Assembly (NCBI GenBank): GCA_018882795.1
Contig: VERJ01000024.1
Coordinates: 1 to 34,894, forward strand
Reading direction: 5' to 3'
Origin: Burkholderiaceae bacterium
GTDB taxonomy: Bacteria > Pseudomonadota > Gammaproteobacteria > Burkholderiales > Burkholderiaceae_A
Length of the DNA stretch: 34,894 nt
Shown: piece by piece, positions 32,960-34,894 of the stretch
Position numbering within the stretch: the first letter of the stretch is position 1
Layout of the letters: each line of letters starts with the position of its first letter
Notes under the pieces: model-generated
What the model was told of the DNA's origin: nothing
Database searches by the model: none
Seen by the model: only the letters and a program-made list of their open reading frames with translations
Program-made: the position numbers and the translations under genes

Positions 32960-33076
32960 CTAGTACCCAGGGATCGCGGGTCGATTCTGTGATGCTTTTT
33001 CTTCATCTTTTTCTCCGCAACCATATAGAAGCGTCACGGAAGACATCAGCAAAAATACCCTTCGCAACAGTCGCAT
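32960..33076 (-). CDS. Tiny lipoprotein (38 residues)
   Basis: A short gene with an excellent AAGGAG site 6 bases before its ATG. The product starts MRLLRRVFLLMSSVTLLYGC: two basic patches, a hydrophobic core and a lipobox LLYGC with Cys20 as the lipidated residue. The mature part is only 19 residues, GEKDEEKASQNRPAIPGY after the cysteine, highly charged and then proline-containing. It resembles small entericidin- or LptM-like lipoproteins in layout only; I do not assign it. It lies between the tRNA gene and the cysteine-repeat gene, in the same direction as both. Confidence 0.72.
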   Translation of the reverse strand: MRLLRRVFLLMSSVTLLYGCGEKDEEKASQNRPAIPGY

Positions 33077-33129
33077 ACCCCTCTCCTTAAAGTAGTTACC
33101 CTAGTCGTCGAGTACGTACCGGTTGTAAA

Positions 33130-33206
33130 TGGTGGGCCGTGCTGGACTCGAACCAGCGACCAAAGGATTATGAGTCCTCTGCTCTAACCAACTGAGCTAA
33201 CGGCCC
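33130..33206 (-). tRNA. tRNA with CAU anticodon, probably tRNA-Ile2
   Basis: All 77 bases including the encoded CCA fold into a standard cloverleaf: acceptor GGGCCGT/ACGGCCC, D-stem GCTC/GAGC, anticodon loop CTCATAA, T-stem GCTGG/CCAGC. The anticodon is CAU (bases 33172-33170). Acceptor pairs C4-G69 and C5-G68, the TGGTC variable loop and the GCTGG T-stem match the lysidine-modified tRNA-Ile2 better than elongator tRNA-Met, which is the main alternative. It lies just downstream of the rpoD terminator. Confidence 0.9.
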
Positions 33207-33237
33207 CCGGGATTGCTGTCATCGTGCTGATACCTAG

Positions 33238-33267
33238 AAAAAAGGCCTGGTTCCCCAAGCCTTTTTT
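33238..33267 (-). terminator. Intrinsic terminator of rpoD
   Basis: In the rpoD direction, AAAAAAGGCTTGG and CCAGGCCTTTTTT form a 13-bp stem (one G-T pair) with a GGAA tetraloop, ending in a T run. It begins 3 bases after the rpoD stop. The symmetrical A and T runs would also work for transcription from the other side. Confidence 0.9.
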
Positions 33268-33270
33268 GTT

Positions 33271-34894
<1,624 letters not shown>

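Noticed and set aside
33077..33206. Integration of an island at the tRNA gene with attachment repeats
   Set aside because: I saw no second copy of the tRNA 3' end and no integrase in the window, so insertion is only suggested by composition.

Overview
The window comes from a phototrophic betaproteobacterium, most likely of the order Burkholderiales. The evidence is the combination of a bacteriochlorophyll a and carotenoid gene cluster with a Burkholderiales-type RpoD, a homodimer-type pyruvate dehydrogenase E1 and a monomeric NADP-isocitrate dehydrogenase. Most of the DNA is moderately GC-rich, except for an AT-richer stretch at about 31.4-33.1 kb. I cannot name the genus.

Left part (1-11.9 kb): photosynthesis genes. 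On the minus strand, crtE-crtF-bchC-bchX-bchY-bchZ-pufB forms the classic superoperon that runs from pigment synthesis into the light-harvesting and reaction-centre operon; pufB is cut by the window edge. Starts and stops overlap tightly: GTGA between bchC and bchX, TGATG between bchY and bchZ. Divergent bchO and the facing bchD-bchI genes supply Mg-chelatase functions. bchI lies behind a peroxiredoxin gene and a small membrane-protein gene in what looks like one transcription unit. TGT-N12-ACA palindromes, the PpsR/CrtJ type of redox and light repressor site, lie before bchC (two, 8 bp apart) and between crtE and bchO.

Middle (12-20 kb): a complete branched-chain amino-acid type ABC transporter operon (binding protein, two permeases, two ATPases), greB and a NIPSNAP gene separate the first block from bchE-bchJ, which make the isocyclic ring by the oxygen-independent route. 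A perfect PpsR/CrtJ palindrome lies between bchE and a divergent zinc alcohol dehydrogenase.

Right part (20-31.4 kb): general metabolism and signalling. A SixA-type phosphatase, a MarR-type regulator and a divergent seven-helix histidine kinase form a possible signalling island with palindromes and a hairpin-rich leader. Then follow icd, a lone HNH protein, aceE with a divergent Lrp/AsnC regulator, an SMR transporter, a DsbA-fold isomerase and an exported redoxin.

Far right (31.4-34.9 kb): an AT-richer patch encodes only exported proteins: a hydrolase, a DUF4359-like protein, a protein of three 23-residue cysteine repeats, and a 38-residue lipoprotein. It abuts a tRNA with a CAU anticodon (probably Ile2), a strong terminator and the 3' part of rpoD. 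No CRISPR array, transposase, integrase or rRNA was seen. The least explained parts are the exported-protein patch, the kinase/MarR/SixA island and the small genes coupled to photosynthesis operons.
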